NCBI RefSeq assembly: GCF_000429485.1
Contig: NZ_KE386908.1
Location: forward strand, 304,694 to 368,693
DNA from: Aliagarivorans marinus DSM 23064
GTDB taxonomy: Bacteria > Pseudomonadota > Gammaproteobacteria > Enterobacterales > Celerinatantimonadaceae
Direction of reading: 5' to 3'
DNA: 64,000 nt
Below, piece by piece: positions 17,998-27,737 of this stretch. Under the pieces are notes generated by a model that was given only the letters and a program-made list of their open reading frames with translations, made no database searches and was not told the DNA's origin. The translations under genes and the position numbers were made by a program. Each line of letters starts with the position of its first letter. Positions within the stretch are counted from its first letter, which is position 1.

Positions 17998-18876
17998 ATG
18001 AGAAAACTAAGCTCACTGGTTGCTGCAGCAGCCCTTACCGTTGGTGTCAGCGGCCAAGCCTTCGCTCAGGAGACCCTTGCGCTGGTGGTATCTACCCTGA
18101 ACAACCCCTTCTTTGTCTCGATGAAGGAGGGCGCAGAGAGCAAGGCCAAAGAGCTGGGCTATGAGCTGATGGTGCTGGATTCGCAGAATGACCCGGCCAA
18201 AGAGCTGGCCAATGTGGAAGACTTATCAGTGCGCAATGTGGCCGCCATCCTGATCAATCCCACCGACTCGGATGCGGTGTCCAATGCCATTCGTTTGGTC
18301 AATCGCGCCAATATCCCAGTACTGACCCTCGACCGCGGCGCCTCCCGCGGTGACGTTGCTGCCCATATCGCCTCTGACAACGTGGCCGGCGGCAAGATGG
18401 CCGGTGACTTTATTGCTGAGCAGCAGGGTGAGGGTGCCAAGGTGATCCAACTGGAAGGCCTGGCTGGCACTTCAGCAGCGCGTGACCGTGGTAAAGGCTT
18501 TGCCCAAGCCGTGGAAGCCAATGGCTTCAATGTACTGGCCAGCCAACCGGCCGACTTTGATCGCACCAAAGGCCTCAATGTAATGGAAAACCTGCTGGCG
18601 GCGAATCCTGATGTACAGGCGGTATTTGCCCAGAACGATGAGATGGCACTGGGTGCACTGCGTGCGGTACAAGCGTCGGGCAAAGACATCATGATTGTTG
18701 GCTTCGATGGCACCGACGACGGTATCGCAGCCATCGAACGCGGCATGATGGCAGCCACTGTGGCGCAGCAGCCTGCCTTGATTGGTGAGATTGGCGTGGA
18801 GACCGCCATTAAAGTCCTTAAGGGCGAAGCGGTGGATGCCTACATCCCGGTCGCACTGGAAGTGATCACCAAGTAG
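17998..18876 (+). CDS. rbsB: Ribose-binding periplasmic protein RbsB
   Basis: 292-residue periplasmic ribose receptor of the ABC importer, also a chemotaxis ligand carrier in enteric relatives. Signal peptide [24 protein letters not shown], cleaved near residue 23. The mature protein begins [23 protein letters not shown], and shows [33 protein letters not shown] and [11 protein letters not shown], all RbsB hallmarks. The ATG at 17998 is chosen because GGAG precedes it and the signal peptide starts there. A GC-rich stem-loop follows the gene. Confidence 0.96.
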   Translation: MRKLSSLVAAAALTVGVSGQAFAQETLALVVSTLNNPFFVSMKEGAESKAKELGYELMVLDSQNDPAKELANVEDLSVRNVAAILINPTDSDAVSNAIRLVNRANIPVLTLDRGASRGDVAAHIASDNVAGGKMAGDFIAEQQGEGAKVIQLEGLAGTSAARDRGKGFAQAVEANGFNVLASQPADFDRTKGLNVMENLLAANPDVQAVFAQNDEMALGALRAVQASGKDIMIVGFDGTDDGIAAIERGMMAATVAQQPALIGEIGVETAIKVLKGEAVDAYIPVALEVITK

Positions 18877-18883
18877 TTTATCT

Positions 18884-18901
18884 GGCGGGCTTCGGCCCGC
18901 C
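18884..18901 (+). other. Stem-loop between rbsB and rbsK
   Basis: GGCGGGC-TTCG-GCCCGCC forms a UUCG-capped stem 8 bp after the rbsB stop, with no T-run. Such hairpins commonly protect the upstream binding-protein mRNA and lower expression of downstream genes. Confidence 0.75.
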
Positions 18902-18919
18902 CATCCTCGGAGTAGCAAG

Positions 18920-19843
18920 ATGAAAACACTCGCCGTGCTGGGTAGCATTAATCTCGACCATATGTTGTTGGTGGACCGTTTCCCCAAACCCGGAGAAACC
19001 TTGGCCATTAATAATTATCACACGGTGGCAGGGGGCAAGGGCGCCAACCAAGCGGTCGCGGCGGCGCGCAGCGGAGCCAAGACCCGGTTTATCGCCTGTG
19101 TGGGTGACGATGCCGCGGGCGGTGAGATGCTCGATGCCTTTATGCAGGACGGTATCGACACCACTTCTATCGATACCATTGCAGACTGCAGTACCGGGAT
19201 GGCCACCATCTATGTGGATGCCGCCGGCGAGAATCACATTGGCATATGGGGCGGTGCCAATGCTGAGCTCAGTGCTGACAAAGTCGAAAGCCATGAATCA
19301 GTGATAGCCTCGGCCGATATCTTGCTGATGCAGCTGGAAACCCCGCTAGAAGGCGTGGAGCAAGCGGCCAAGATTGCCCGGGCAAACAATACCAAGGTGG
19401 TGCTGAACCCGGCCCCTGCGCGTGAGTTACCGAAGGAGCTTCTCGCCAATATCGATGTGATTACCCCCAACGAAACCGAAACCAAGTTGCTCACTGGCAT
19501 TGCGGTCAACAATCGTTGCGATGCCGATGTGGCGGCCAAGGTGTTGCATACCTACGGCGTGCCGACGGTGTTAATCACCATGGGCAAGCATGGCCTATGG
19601 CTCAGTCGTGATGGCGAGGGTAAGCATTACCCGGGCTTTGTGGTGCCAGCCAAGGATTCCACCGCGGCGGGCGATACCTTCAACGGGGCCTTTATGGCAG
19701 AATTGCTGGCGGGTGCCGATTGTGAAGACGCGCTGCGCTTTGCTCAAGCGGCCGCAGCGTTGTCGGTGACCAAAATGGGCGCACAAAGCTCAATCCCCCA
19801 GCGTGAGCAAGTACTGGCGTTTTTAGAATTGCAGACAGGATAG
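18920..19843 (+). CDS. rbsK: Ribokinase
   Basis: 307-residue PfkB-family kinase that phosphorylates ribose to ribose-5-phosphate for the pentose phosphate pathway. It shows the N-terminal GSINLDHMLLVDRFPKPGET, the GGKGANQAVAAARSG substrate loop, VLNPAPA, TPNETE, and the catalytic anion-hole region TAAGDTFNGAF with base D252. CGGAG precedes the ATG. It ends 10 bp before rbsR, so both belong to the rbs operon. Confidence 0.95.
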   Translation: MKTLAVLGSINLDHMLLVDRFPKPGETLAINNYHTVAGGKGANQAVAAARSGAKTRFIACVGDDAAGGEMLDAFMQDGIDTTSIDTIADCSTGMATIYVDAAGENHIGIWGGANAELSADKVESHESVIASADILLMQLETPLEGVEQAAKIARANNTKVVLNPAPARELPKELLANIDVITPNETETKLLTGIAVNNRCDADVAAKVLHTYGVPTVLITMGKHGLWLSRDGEGKHYPGFVVPAKDSTAAGDTFNGAFMAELLAGADCEDALRFAQAAAALSVTKMGAQSSIPQREQVLAFLELQTG

Positions 19844-19853
19844 TATTTCCCCT

Positions 19854-20867
19854 ATGGCGACCATCAAGGATGTTGCGGCTCTGGCCCAAGTGTCTACCTC
19901 GACCGTATCGCATGTGATCAACCAGACCCGGGTGGTCTCCGATGAAGCCACAGCGCGGGTGCATCAAGCCATCGCTGAGCTTAACTACATTCCCAATACC
20001 ATGGCGCGCAGCCTCAAAGGCGGCGGTAGCCAAGTGTTGGGCATGCTGGTGACCGACTCCACCAATCCTTTCTATGCCAATCTGATTCAGCAAGTGGACC
20101 GAATTGCCTACCAAAAAGGCTACAACCTCATTCTTTGCAACACCCATGGCGAGCCGAACCGCGCGCGCGAGTATCTGGATATGTTGCTGCAGCGCCGCAT
20201 CGACGGCTTGTTGGTGATGTCGGCGGAGGCGCGCCTTGATGGCATGGAGCTGCTGCAAAGCCGCAGCAATATGCCGGTGGTGGTGATGGACTGGGGGCCG
20301 AGCAATGAGTTCGTCGATAAGATTCAGGACGACTCGCAGTTCGGTGGCTATCTGGCCACTCGCCATCTCATCGAAAACGGCCACACCGACATCTGCTGTG
20401 TGATGGGGCCGCTACAAAAATCCAACAGCCGCCAGCGCTTAGAGGGCTACCAACGCGCGATGCAAGAAGCCGGGCTGAGCGTCGCTGAAGGTCACGTGGT
20501 GGAAACCAGCTTTAGCAGCGAGGGCGGCTGGCAGGCGATGAATCAGCTGATTGCCCAAGATCGGGTACCGGGTGCGATCTTTGCGGGTAACGACCTGATT
20601 GCGCTTGGGGTGATCCGGGCGGCCAACGAAGCGGGCATTCGCGTCCCCGAGCAGCTCTCCATCGTCGGTTATGACGACATTCCACAAGCGGAGTTTTTCA
20701 GCCCATCTTTGAGCACCATTCGCCAACCGGTCGAGCAACTGGCCAGTGAGGCCATCGAGTTGCTGATGCAGCGAGTGGCTCAGCCCCACCGTGATAAGCA
20801 AACCCTAAAGCTGCGCTCCCAGCTGATAAGCCGCAGTTCGGTATTGGCGAGCCAAGCGCAGCGATAA
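19854..20867 (+). CDS. rbsR: LacI-family repressor of the ribose operon
   Basis: 337-residue LacI/PurR-type repressor. The helix-turn-helix is at the very N-terminus (TIKDVAALAQVSTSTVSHVIN), followed by the hinge helix YIPNTMARSLKG and a periplasmic-binding-like sugar domain (VLGMLVTDSTNPFYANL..., GYDDI...LSTIRQP). It is the last gene of rbsDACBKR and very likely binds the tandem GCAAACGTTTGC operators ahead of rbsD, with release on ribose. The HTH and hinge fit that operator. Its own autogenous control would follow from operon membership. Confidence 0.92.
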   Translation: MATIKDVAALAQVSTSTVSHVINQTRVVSDEATARVHQAIAELNYIPNTMARSLKGGGSQVLGMLVTDSTNPFYANLIQQVDRIAYQKGYNLILCNTHGEPNRAREYLDMLLQRRIDGLLVMSAEARLDGMELLQSRSNMPVVVMDWGPSNEFVDKIQDDSQFGGYLATRHLIENGHTDICCVMGPLQKSNSRQRLEGYQRAMQEAGLSVAEGHVVETSFSSEGGWQAMNQLIAQDRVPGAIFAGNDLIALGVIRAANEAGIRVPEQLSIVGYDDIPQAEFFSPSLSTIRQPVEQLASEAIELLMQRVAQPHRDKQTLKLRSQLISRSSVLASQAQR

Positions 20868-20955
20868 AGCGCCTTTGAGTAACACTGATCAATAATCTGC
20901 AAGACTTCTCGGTTAAGCTGGGTGAACTGATGTCAACTCAAGAGCGAGCAAGGCG

Positions 20956-21495
20956 ATGGCTGAGATTACCACCTTAGATAGTCGAGTTATCTACCAGAAC
21001 AAATGGATGACGCTGCGTGAGGACAAGATCCTTAGACCGAGCGGCAGTGAAGGGATCTACGGCGTCGTCGAGAAGGCCGATTTTGTGGTGGTGCTGGCAG
21101 TGGAGCAGCAAGATATCTATCTGGTGGAGCAGTACCGTTATCCCATCGGGAAGCGCTGCCTGGAACTGCCACAAGGCAGCTGGGAGAGCCAACCCGACGC
21201 CGCGCCCGCGGTGGTTGCCGCAGGGGAGCTGCGCGAAGAAACCGGGCTTATTGCCGGCAAGCTAGAGTATGTGGCCAGCCAATATATGGCCTCGGCCTTT
21301 TGTAACCAGCGTTACCATATCTTCTTGGCCACTGAGCTAACCCAGAGCGAGCAGCAACTCGATGAGGAAGAAGAAGGGCTGTTGGTTCGGCGGATCAGCC
21401 TTGCCACCTTCGAGGCGATGATCCTCTCCGGTGAGATAGCCGATAGCAGTACTGTGAATGCCTATGGCTTGGTCAAAATGAAAGGCCTGCTGTGA
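20956..21495 (+). CDS. NUDIX hydrolase, ADP-ribose pyrophosphatase-like
   Basis: 179-residue Nudix enzyme. The Nudix box occupies residues about 74-98 (G...E...GELREETGL); the usual R of REUxEE is G here, while the metal-binding EExG glutamates are kept. The N-terminal strands (RVIYQNKWMTLREDK) and VVLAVEQQDIYLVEQYRYP resemble ADP-ribose or nucleotide-sugar pyrophosphatases. The exact substrate is unknown. It stands alone after rbsR with an 88-bp gap and converges on mutS. Its stop codon lies inside a strong hairpin. Confidence 0.85.
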   Translation: MAEITTLDSRVIYQNKWMTLREDKILRPSGSEGIYGVVEKADFVVVLAVEQQDIYLVEQYRYPIGKRCLELPQGSWESQPDAAPAVVAAGELREETGLIAGKLEYVASQYMASAFCNQRYHIFLATELTQSEQQLDEEEEGLLVRRISLATFEAMILSGEIADSSTVNAYGLVKMKGLL

Positions 21496-21504
21496 GCAGG
21501 CCTT
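21482..21504. terminator. Hairpin overlapping the NUDIX stop codon
   Basis: AAGGCCTGC/GCAGGCCTT inverted repeat with TGTGA between the arms (21482-21490 and 21496-21504). The TGA stop of the NUDIX gene is in the loop. It lies between convergent genes and may act in both directions, though T-runs are weak. Confidence 0.5.
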
Positions 21505-21526
21505 GATAGGGTCGGTAATTTTTGAG

Positions 21527-24064
21527 TTACAGCTGCTGCTTTAACTGATAGAGCAGCTCTAGCGCCTGGCGCGGCGTAAGCTCATCCGGGCTAATGCTCG
21601 CTAGCTGTTCCACCACCGGGTGAGGCTCGATACTCGGCGCTTCCATCACCTCTACCGGCAGTGATAACTGAGCGCTTTGCTGCTGCTCCAGCCCCTGCAG
21701 TTTGTGCTTCGCCTGACGAATAACAAACTGCGGAATACCGGCCAATGCTGCCACTTGCAGGCCATAACTTTTGCTGGCTGCGCCATCTTGAACCTGATGC
21801 ATAAAGGCGATGGTATCGTGGTGCTCCACCGCATCCAGATGCACGTTGTACACCCCTTGCAGTAACTCTGGCAGCTGAGTCAGCTCGAAGTAGTGGGTGG
21901 CAAACAGGGTAAAGGCTTGCACCTTGGCCAGTGCTTCGGCCACCGACCAAGCCAACGACATACCATCGTAGGTGGAGGTGCCGCGGCCAATCTCATCCAT
22001 CAGCACCAGACTGTGGGCGGTGGCGTTGTGCAGGATATTGGCGGTTTCGGTCATCTCTACCATAAAGGTTGAGCGGCCACTGGCTAAGTCGTCCGAGGCG
22101 CCTATACGGGTGAAGATCTTATCAATCGGCCCGATGGTGGCGCTCTCAGCCGGAACGTAGCTGCCGATACAGGCAAGCAGCGCAATCAGGGCGGTTTGGC
22201 GCATATAGGTCGACTTACCGCCCATGTTCGGACCGGTGACCACCAACAGATGGCGCTGCTGATTGAGCTGCACCGGGTTGGCGATAAACGGGGTGTCGTT
22301 GACCTGCTCGACCACCGGGTGGCGGCCGGCGCTGATCTCCAAACATGGCTGGTCGACAAAGCTGGGGCGGTGGTAGTTTAGGCTCTCAGCGCGCTCGGCC
22401 AGGTTATTCAGCACATCCAACTGGGCCAACGCCTGGGCGCTACGCTGCAGCTCACCCAGTGATGGCAGCAGCAGATCTAGCAGCTGTTCATAGAGCTGTT
22501 TCTCCAGCGCCAGCGCTTTACCTTGGCTGGAGAGTACCTTCTCTTCGTACTCTTTTAGCTCAGGGATTATGTAGCGCTCCATGTTTTTCAGCGTTTGGCG
22601 ACGCACATAGCTAGCTGGTACTTGTTCGGAGTAGGCGCGGCTGACCTCGATATAGAAGCCATGCACCTTGTTGTAGCCAATCTTGAGGTTGGCGATGCCG
22701 GTAAGCTCGCGCTCGCGCTCCTCGATTTGTTGCAGGTATTGGTTGGCGCCTTCGCTGAGTGAGCGCCACTCGTCCAGCTCGCTGTTGTAGCCCTCGGCAA
22801 TCACCCCGCCGTCGCGGATCAGCACCGGCGGATTGTCGATAATTGCGCGCTCTAGTAACTCCAGCAGCTGCGGGAACTCGCTGATCTGCTCGCCCAGTGC
22901 GCTTAGCGCCGGGCTGTCTTTGAGGTACATCTGCAACTCTGGCAACAGGCTAAAGGCATTGCGTAGGCGGGCGAGATCGCGTGGGCGGGCGGAGCGTAGC
23001 GCCAGGCGCGCCAAGATGCGCTCGATATCGCCAATGCCTTTCAGTACCGGTTGTAGCTGAGTCGGCAGGTCAAACTCAATCACTTCGGCAATCGCTTGCT
23101 GGCGCTGGATAATCTGCGCCTGACGACGCAGCGGCTGGTGCAGCCAGCGCCCGAGCAGGCGGCTGCCCATGGCGGTGGCGCAGCGATCGAGCACCGAGGC
23201 GAGGGTGTTATCGGTGCCGCCACTGAGGTTATGGGTAATCTCCAGGTTACGACGCGACGCGGCATCAACTTGGATAAAGTCGCTCTGCTGTTCCATTTTT
23301 AGCTGGTTGATATGCGGCAGGGCGGTGCGCTGGGTGTCTTTAACATACTGCAGCAGGCAACCGGCAGCACATAGCGCCAGGCCAGCTTGGGATACCCCAA
23401 AGCCATCGAGATGCTGGGTGCCAAATTGCTGGTTCAGTACCTGCTTGGCGCTATCGAGGTCGAACTCCCAGTCGCCACGGCGGCGCAGACCCTTGATATG
23501 GGCAAGGTTGGCGCTGTACTCGAAGCTGTCGGGGTAGAGCAGTTCTGCCGGGTTAAGTCGCGCCAGCTCGGCATTAAGCTGCTGCTCACCGCTGAGTTGC
23601 TTAATCAAAAACTCGCCGGAGCTGATATCGAGGTGGGCGATACCGAAGGCCTCGCCTTGATTGGTCACAGCGACCACTAAGTTGTCGCGCTTTTCATCGA
23701 GCAGCGCTTCATCGCTCACCGTGCCCGGGGTGATGATGCGTACCACCTTGCGCTCCACCGGCCCTTTGCTGGTGGCCGGGTCGCCAATCTGCTCGCAGAT
23801 CGCCACCGACTCGCCCAAATTTACCAAGCGGGCCAAGTAGTTCTCTACCGCATGATAGGGCACGCCAGCCATCGGGATCGGCGTACCAGCACTCTGACCA
23901 CGCTTGGTCAGCGAGATATCCAGCAGGTCAGCGGCGCGCTTAGCATCATCGAAAAACAGCTCGTAAAAATCCCCCATGCGATAGAACAACAAGATGTCCG
24001 GATGTTCCGCCTTCAGCGTGAGGTATTGGCGCATCATCGGGGTGTGTTTTTCGAGATTTTGCAT
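21527..24064 (-). CDS. mutS: DNA mismatch repair protein MutS
   Basis: 845-residue mismatch-recognition ATPase that starts methyl-directed repair with MutL. The mismatch-reading Phe-x-Glu motif is F33-Y34-E35 in [11 protein letters not shown]. Connector, lever and clamp regions follow. The ABC ATPase has Walker [10 protein letters not shown] (611-619), Walker [17 protein letters not shown] and the FATHYFELT switch. Length is normal for the family (about 850). The ATG is preceded by a weak ribosome-binding site. It is transcribed alone towards the NUDIX gene, and in related genomes it commonly lies near recA, as here. Confidence 0.97.
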   Translation of the reverse strand: MQNLEKHTPMMRQYLTLKAEHPDILLFYRMGDFYELFFDDAKRAADLLDISLTKRGQSAGTPIPMAGVPYHAVENYLARLVNLGESVAICEQIGDPATSKGPVERKVVRIITPGTVSDEALLDEKRDNLVVAVTNQGEAFGIAHLDISSGEFLIKQLSGEQQLNAELARLNPAELLYPDSFEYSANLAHIKGLRRRGDWEFDLDSAKQVLNQQFGTQHLDGFGVSQAGLALCAAGCLLQYVKDTQRTALPHINQLKMEQQSDFIQVDAASRRNLEITHNLSGGTDNTLASVLDRCATAMGSRLLGRWLHQPLRRQAQIIQRQQAIAEVIEFDLPTQLQPVLKGIGDIERILARLALRSARPRDLARLRNAFSLLPELQMYLKDSPALSALGEQISEFPQLLELLERAIIDNPPVLIRDGGVIAEGYNSELDEWRSLSEGANQYLQQIEERERELTGIANLKIGYNKVHGFYIEVSRAYSEQVPASYVRRQTLKNMERYIIPELKEYEEKVLSSQGKALALEKQLYEQLLDLLLPSLGELQRSAQALAQLDVLNNLAERAESLNYHRPSFVDQPCLEISAGRHPVVEQVNDTPFIANPVQLNQQRHLLVVTGPNMGGKSTYMRQTALIALLACIGSYVPAESATIGPIDKIFTRIGASDDLASGRSTFMVEMTETANILHNATAHSLVLMDEIGRGTSTYDGMSLAWSVAEALAKVQAFTLFATHYFELTQLPELLQGVYNVHLDAVEHHDTIAFMHQVQDGAASKSYGLQVAALAGIPQFVIRQAKHKLQGLEQQQSAQLSLPVEVMEAPSIEPHPVVEQLASISPDELTPRQALELLYQLKQQL

Positions 24065-24307
24065 AGAAACTGCTGCTTAACTAACAAGGGATAAAAGAGA
24101 TGGAACAAGGATAAGAGTTGCGCAGCAAAAGGCAATCAGGATTTAGCAAAGCTGCTTCGAAGAGGCGGAGGGAGAAGAAACGGGGTGAGTTGGCTTTCCC
24201 GCTCACTTATCCACTTAGTCCAGAACCGCAGCTCTGGACATTGAGTCGATGTGAACTAAAAAGCGCCGCTCGCCCCGCTGATTTATCTCGATGAGAGCAA
24301 GGAAAAC

Positions 24308-25078
24308 CTAGCGCTGGTATCTATTTTTCAAGAATGCGCCGATGAAGAAAACATAAAACAGATACAGTAATGCCAAGAAGAAACTGGAAAAAATCAAGCC
24401 AGCGGCATCGATTGCGCGGTCGAGCGTTGCTTCCCCTTCACTGTATCCCCCCCAGCATATCCCCATCGCAATACAGCACAGAAAAGCGAGGATCCAAAGT
24501 CCGGTATGTAGTTCCCAGATTCCCCCTATCAGCTGGGCTCCCAGTAGTAGGAAGAACACAGCAACACAGCAAAGCGTTCCATGGGAAATGCTTCCAAACC
24601 ATGATGGCTTAGCCAGTGCCACGAAGGTGACCAAGGGAATAACGCATAGCAGTACGCTGAGAAGCTGGAGGGATTGTGCCTCACCTTCAAACAACCAAGA
24701 GCAGATATGCAGAATAGTGATGCTGATAAACGTCGTTCCCAAACTGGCCAAAAAGCTCACCCAAGGGCGGTCGAATAACAGAAAAACCAAGGAGGTGGTC
24801 GCTAACAACAAGGGGAGCATCCAAATCAGGTGTCCGCCGAAGTGCGCAATGAGCGACTGGTACGCCGCTTCATGGTGGGCTATCGCCCAATAGTTAAGGC
24901 TTAAGAACAACATGCTGAGCGTACCGATCAGCAGATGAAAACCTGCTGAAGGTAATCCAATCGTTGTATGCTCGGCTTTCGCGGTTTTAAAAAATCTTGG
25001 TTTCTTCGCTCGCTTAGCGAGTGTGGGTGAGTGGGCCAATGACTCATCGGTGGATGAATGGTTGAAACGGGAGGACAT
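24308..25078 (-). CDS. Polytopic membrane protein, possible divergent Bax-inhibitor-1 relative
   Basis: 256-residue protein of unknown function. A hydrophilic basic N-terminus (about 1-45) is followed by seven or so hydrophobic segments. The ending DRAIDAAGLIFSSFFLALLYLFYVFFIG...KNRYQR echoes the C-terminal helix of its neighbour (DNAIDSAAALYMDIINLFIRIL...GRRK) at 25124-25783. It starts with AGGAAA upstream and lies only 45 bp after that gene, so the two are likely one operon. I infer a diverged, extended copy of the Bax-inhibitor-1/YccA fold, but sequence similarity is visible only at the C-terminus. Confidence 0.6.
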   Translation of the reverse strand: MSSRFNHSSTDESLAHSPTLAKRAKKPRFFKTAKAEHTTIGLPSAGFHLLIGTLSMLFLSLNYWAIAHHEAAYQSLIAHFGGHLIWMLPLLLATTSLVFLLFDRPWVSFLASLGTTFISITILHICSWLFEGEAQSLQLLSVLLCVIPLVTFVALAKPSWFGSISHGTLCCVAVFFLLLGAQLIGGIWELHTGLWILAFLCCIAMGICWGGYSEGEATLDRAIDAAGLIFSSFFLALLYLFYVFFIGAFLKNRYQR

Positions 25079-25123
25079 CTAGTTTCCTTTCTGGGTGTTG
25101 CTTTTGTTCGTATTAAATCGGAG

Positions 25124-25783
25124 TTACTTCCGGCGACCGAGTATCGACAAAATACGGATGAACAGGTTAATAATATCCATATACAGGGCCGCGGCACTGT
25201 CGATAGCGTTATCCAGGGTTTTAGGGATACGGTTAGCGCGCCCCCAGTCCACTCCGATATATCCGCAGAAAATCACTACTACAATCCAATCCATGATGCC
25301 TCGGTGACGACCAAAGAAGATCGCTTCAATCATCTCAACGACAATCACCATCAGCAGGGCTATCGTCAGCGCTCCCGCTATGCCTTGAAAGAAGCGTGGG
25401 AACAAGGTGCCCAAAATCATCATCAATAAGGTAACCGATGCAGTGACGCGAACAGCTTCGGCAATCAGCATAGGATCAAAGTCGGCCACAAAAACGTTCA
25501 GTACTAAGCCAAAAGGCACCACGACCATGTTGTAACCAATAAAGCTGATCAGCGGTGTTTCAGAGTTAGTGAACAACATAACGCCGCCAATGCAGCTTAC
25601 AAAATACCCCCCAAAAAAGAGCAGCGGGTGGATACTTAACACTGCTTCAGGAGAGATGTTGGTTACCATCCACCAGTTAATCGCGAAGCCCCAAAGCAGG
25701 ACCAATCCAATCGCAGCATTGTACATCGATGCACTTAGCTGTTTACCTCGGGTGTAACCTCTATCAAATACGCCAGTGTTCAT
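25124..25783 (-). CDS. Bax inhibitor-1/YccA-family membrane protein
   Basis: 219-residue inner-membrane protein with about seven membrane segments. The C-terminal signature (FCGYIGVDWGRANRIPKTLDNAIDSAAALYMDIINLFIRILSILGRRK) is characteristic of the Bax-inhibitor-1 family (TMBIM, YccA, YbhL). Members in bacteria include the FtsH modulator YccA and pH-gated calcium leak proteins; the activity of this one is not known. It is first in a two-gene unit with the 24308-25078 protein, upstream of recA on the other strand. The ATG is at 25781-25783 and the ribosome-binding site is weak. Confidence 0.8.
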   Translation of the reverse strand: MNTGVFDRGYTRGKQLSASMYNAAIGLVLLWGFAINWWMVTNISPEAVLSIHPLLFFGGYFVSCIGGVMLFTNSETPLISFIGYNMVVVPFGLVLNVFVADFDPMLIAEAVRVTASVTLLMMILGTLFPRFFQGIAGALTIALLMVIVVEMIEAIFFGRHRGIMDWIVVVIFCGYIGVDWGRANRIPKTLDNAIDSAAALYMDIINLFIRILSILGRRK

Positions 25784-25982
25784 AGGTGGGGTTGGCTCCT
25801 CTTATCGTTGTATTTTCAATGGGGTAGTGTGAGGCGGCATCATGAATCAAGCAGTCGATTGATACAACAGTAATTATTGTTGTTATGGGTGGGGGAGCGA
25901 ATGTTGGGGGGGCCTGTCAGCACTTGGATAACTGAGAAATCGTTGGCTTGCAATACGCTGCTGAAAATTTCCTATACAGGTA

Positions 25983-26010
25983 TTGATACTGTATGAACAT
26001 CCAGTATACT
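25983..26010 (+). promoter_or_regulatory. recA promoter with LexA (SOS) box
   Basis: TTGATA (25983-25988) and TATACT (26005-26010) form a promoter with a 16-bp spacer. It overlaps TACTGTATGAACATCCAGTA (25987-26006), which matches the LexA box CTGT-N8-ACAG with one change (C for A in the right half). The layout is nearly that of the E. coli recA promoter. The gene starts 43 bp downstream. Confidence 0.9.
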
Positions 26011-26053
26011 GTGCTCAACAGTTACTACACGAATTCGCACCGTTGAGGGCAAC

Positions 26054-27103
26054 ATGGATCAAAACAAACAGAAGGCCTTAGCCGCTGCTCTTGGGCAGAT
26101 TGAAAAGCAATTTGGTAAAGGCTCCATTATGAAGCTGGGCGATAACCGCACCATGGATATCGAAACCGTCTCTACCGGTTCGCTGTCTATCGATATCGCC
26201 TTGGGTGCGGGCGGTCTACCAATGGGCCGTATTGTTGAGATCTATGGTCCAGAGAGCTCGGGTAAAACCACCCTGACTCTGGAAGCGATTGCGCAAGCGC
26301 AAAAGGCCGGTAAAACCTGTGCCTTCGTAGACGCCGAGCACGCCCTTGACCCGGTCTATGCGAAAAAGCTGGGTGTAGACGTCGACAACCTGCTGGTATC
26401 GCAGCCAGATACCGGTGAGCAAGCGCTGGAAATTACCGACATGCTGGCTCGCTCTGGCGCGGTTGACCTGATCGTTATCGACTCGGTGGCAGCACTGACG
26501 CCAAAAGCTGAGATCGAAGGTGAGATGGGCGACAGCCACGTTGGTCTGCAAGCACGTCTGATGTCGCAAGCATTGCGTAAGCTGACCGCGACCCTCAAGC
26601 AAACCAACTGTATGTGTATCTTCATTAACCAAATTCGTATGAAGATTGGTGTGATGTTTGGTAACCCAGAGACCACCACCGGTGGTAACGCGCTGAAGTT
26701 CTACGCCTCGGTTCGTCTGGATATCCGCCGTATCGGTGCGGTGAAGCAGGGCGATGAAGTCGTGGGTAACGAAACCCGCGTGAAGGTTGTTAAGAACAAG
26801 ATTGCACCGCCGTTTAAGCAAGCTGAATTCCAAATCATGTACGGCGAAGGCTTCAACCGTATGGGTGAGCTGGTCGATTTGGGCGTAAAAGAGAAGTTAG
26901 TTGATAAAGCTGGCGCGTGGTTCTCCTACAAAGGGAACAAGATTGGTCAAGGTAAGGCCAACGCTTGTAAATTCCTGAGCGAGCATCCTGAGATCGCCAA
27001 CGAAATCGAAACCACCCTTCGTGCAAACCTGCTGGCCGTTAGCCAAGAAGAGCCAGAAGAAGTCGAAGCGCCAGTGGCTGAACAACCAGAGCAAGACGCT
27101 TAA
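26054..27103 (+). CDS. recA: Recombinase RecA
   Basis: 349-residue strand-exchange ATPase and SOS co-protease acting in homologous recombination. Walker A is GPESSGKT (65-72); [12 protein letters not shown] is Walker B. The DNA-binding loops are present ([22 protein letters not shown] and [23 protein letters not shown]), and the acidic C-terminal tail ([18 protein letters not shown]) is typical. Five bases separate it from recX, so they are cotranscribed. SOS induction is indicated by the LexA box. Confidence 0.99.
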   Translation: MDQNKQKALAAALGQIEKQFGKGSIMKLGDNRTMDIETVSTGSLSIDIALGAGGLPMGRIVEIYGPESSGKTTLTLEAIAQAQKAGKTCAFVDAEHALDPVYAKKLGVDVDNLLVSQPDTGEQALEITDMLARSGAVDLIVIDSVAALTPKAEIEGEMGDSHVGLQARLMSQALRKLTATLKQTNCMCIFINQIRMKIGVMFGNPETTTGGNALKFYASVRLDIRRIGAVKQGDEVVGNETRVKVVKNKIAPPFKQAEFQIMYGEGFNRMGELVDLGVKEKLVDKAGAWFSYKGNKIGQGKANACKFLSEHPEIANEIETTLRANLLAVSQEEPEEVEAPVAEQPEQDA

Positions 27104-27108
27104 GTCTG

Positions 27109-27570
27109 ATGACTACCCCAAAGGCGGCGGTTTCCGCCGCCATGCAACTGCTGTCTCGCCGCAACTACAGCGAGCAGCAGCTCTTCCAAAAACTCCTCAC
27201 TAAAGACTTTTCCGACGAGCAAGCCCAGTTGGCCTGCGACTATGCCATCGAGAACGGTTGGCTAAACGATCGCATCTACGCCGAGCAACTGGTTCGTTCC
27301 CAGTTCTCCAAAGCCTATGGCCCGAAACGGGCAAGCATGTACCTGCAAAGCAAAGGGATAGCCGCCAACCTTGCCAGCGAGATTGTCGCTGAGCCTGACT
27401 GGGATTGGTATGCAGCGCTAGAAAAGGCCTTTCACCGCAAGTACACGGCAAGCGACCTTAAAAACTGGCAACAACGGAGCAAGGTTTCGGCCTATTTGTA
27501 CCGCCGCGGCTTCGCCTCTGACCTGATTAACATCCTCTATCAGGAAGTGACATCCGAAGACGGCGAGTGA
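27109..27570 (+). CDS. recX: RecA regulatory protein RecX
   Basis: 153-residue modulator that inhibits RecA filament extension. It consists of three-helix repeats: SAAMQLLSRRNYSEQQLFQKLL, ENGWLNDRIYAEQLVRSQFSKAYGPKRASMYLQSKGI, and a C-terminal repeat ending YLYRRGFASDLINILY. Position directly after recA is the usual one. Its level depends on read-through from the SOS-controlled recA promoter. An intrinsic terminator follows. Confidence 0.95.
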   Translation: MTTPKAAVSAAMQLLSRRNYSEQQLFQKLLTKDFSDEQAQLACDYAIENGWLNDRIYAEQLVRSQFSKAYGPKRASMYLQSKGIAANLASEIVAEPDWDWYAALEKAFHRKYTASDLKNWQQRSKVSAYLYRRGFASDLINILYQEVTSEDGE

Positions 27571-27589
27571 GCGCGTAAAATCAGGCGTG

Positions 27590-27613
27590 AGCCCAGTGCT
27601 GATTGGGCTTTTT
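27590..27613 (+). terminator. Terminator after recX
   Basis: AGCCCA/TGGGCT stem (27590-27595 and 27604-27609) followed by a T run to 27613, 20 bp past the recX stop. Confidence 0.8.
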
Positions 27614-27671
27614 ATGCACTCTAGTGCGTGCTATATTGTCCGGATATTTTTCAGTTTCACACGATATCGTT

Positions 27672-27713
27672 GGTTAAGCCGTTTTAACTGCTATTTTTCG
27701 CAGTTTATTAACC
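27672..27713 (+). promoter_or_regulatory. Nested hairpin in the alaS leader
   Basis: Outer arms GGTTAA (27672-27677) and TTAACC (27708-27713) enclose inner arms AACTGC (27686-27691) and GCAGTT (27700-27705). The structure ends 24 bp before the alaS start codon. Function unknown; a role in autoregulation is conceivable. Confidence 0.45.
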
Positions 27714-27737
27714 TTCGCCGTTATAGGACTCAATTTC

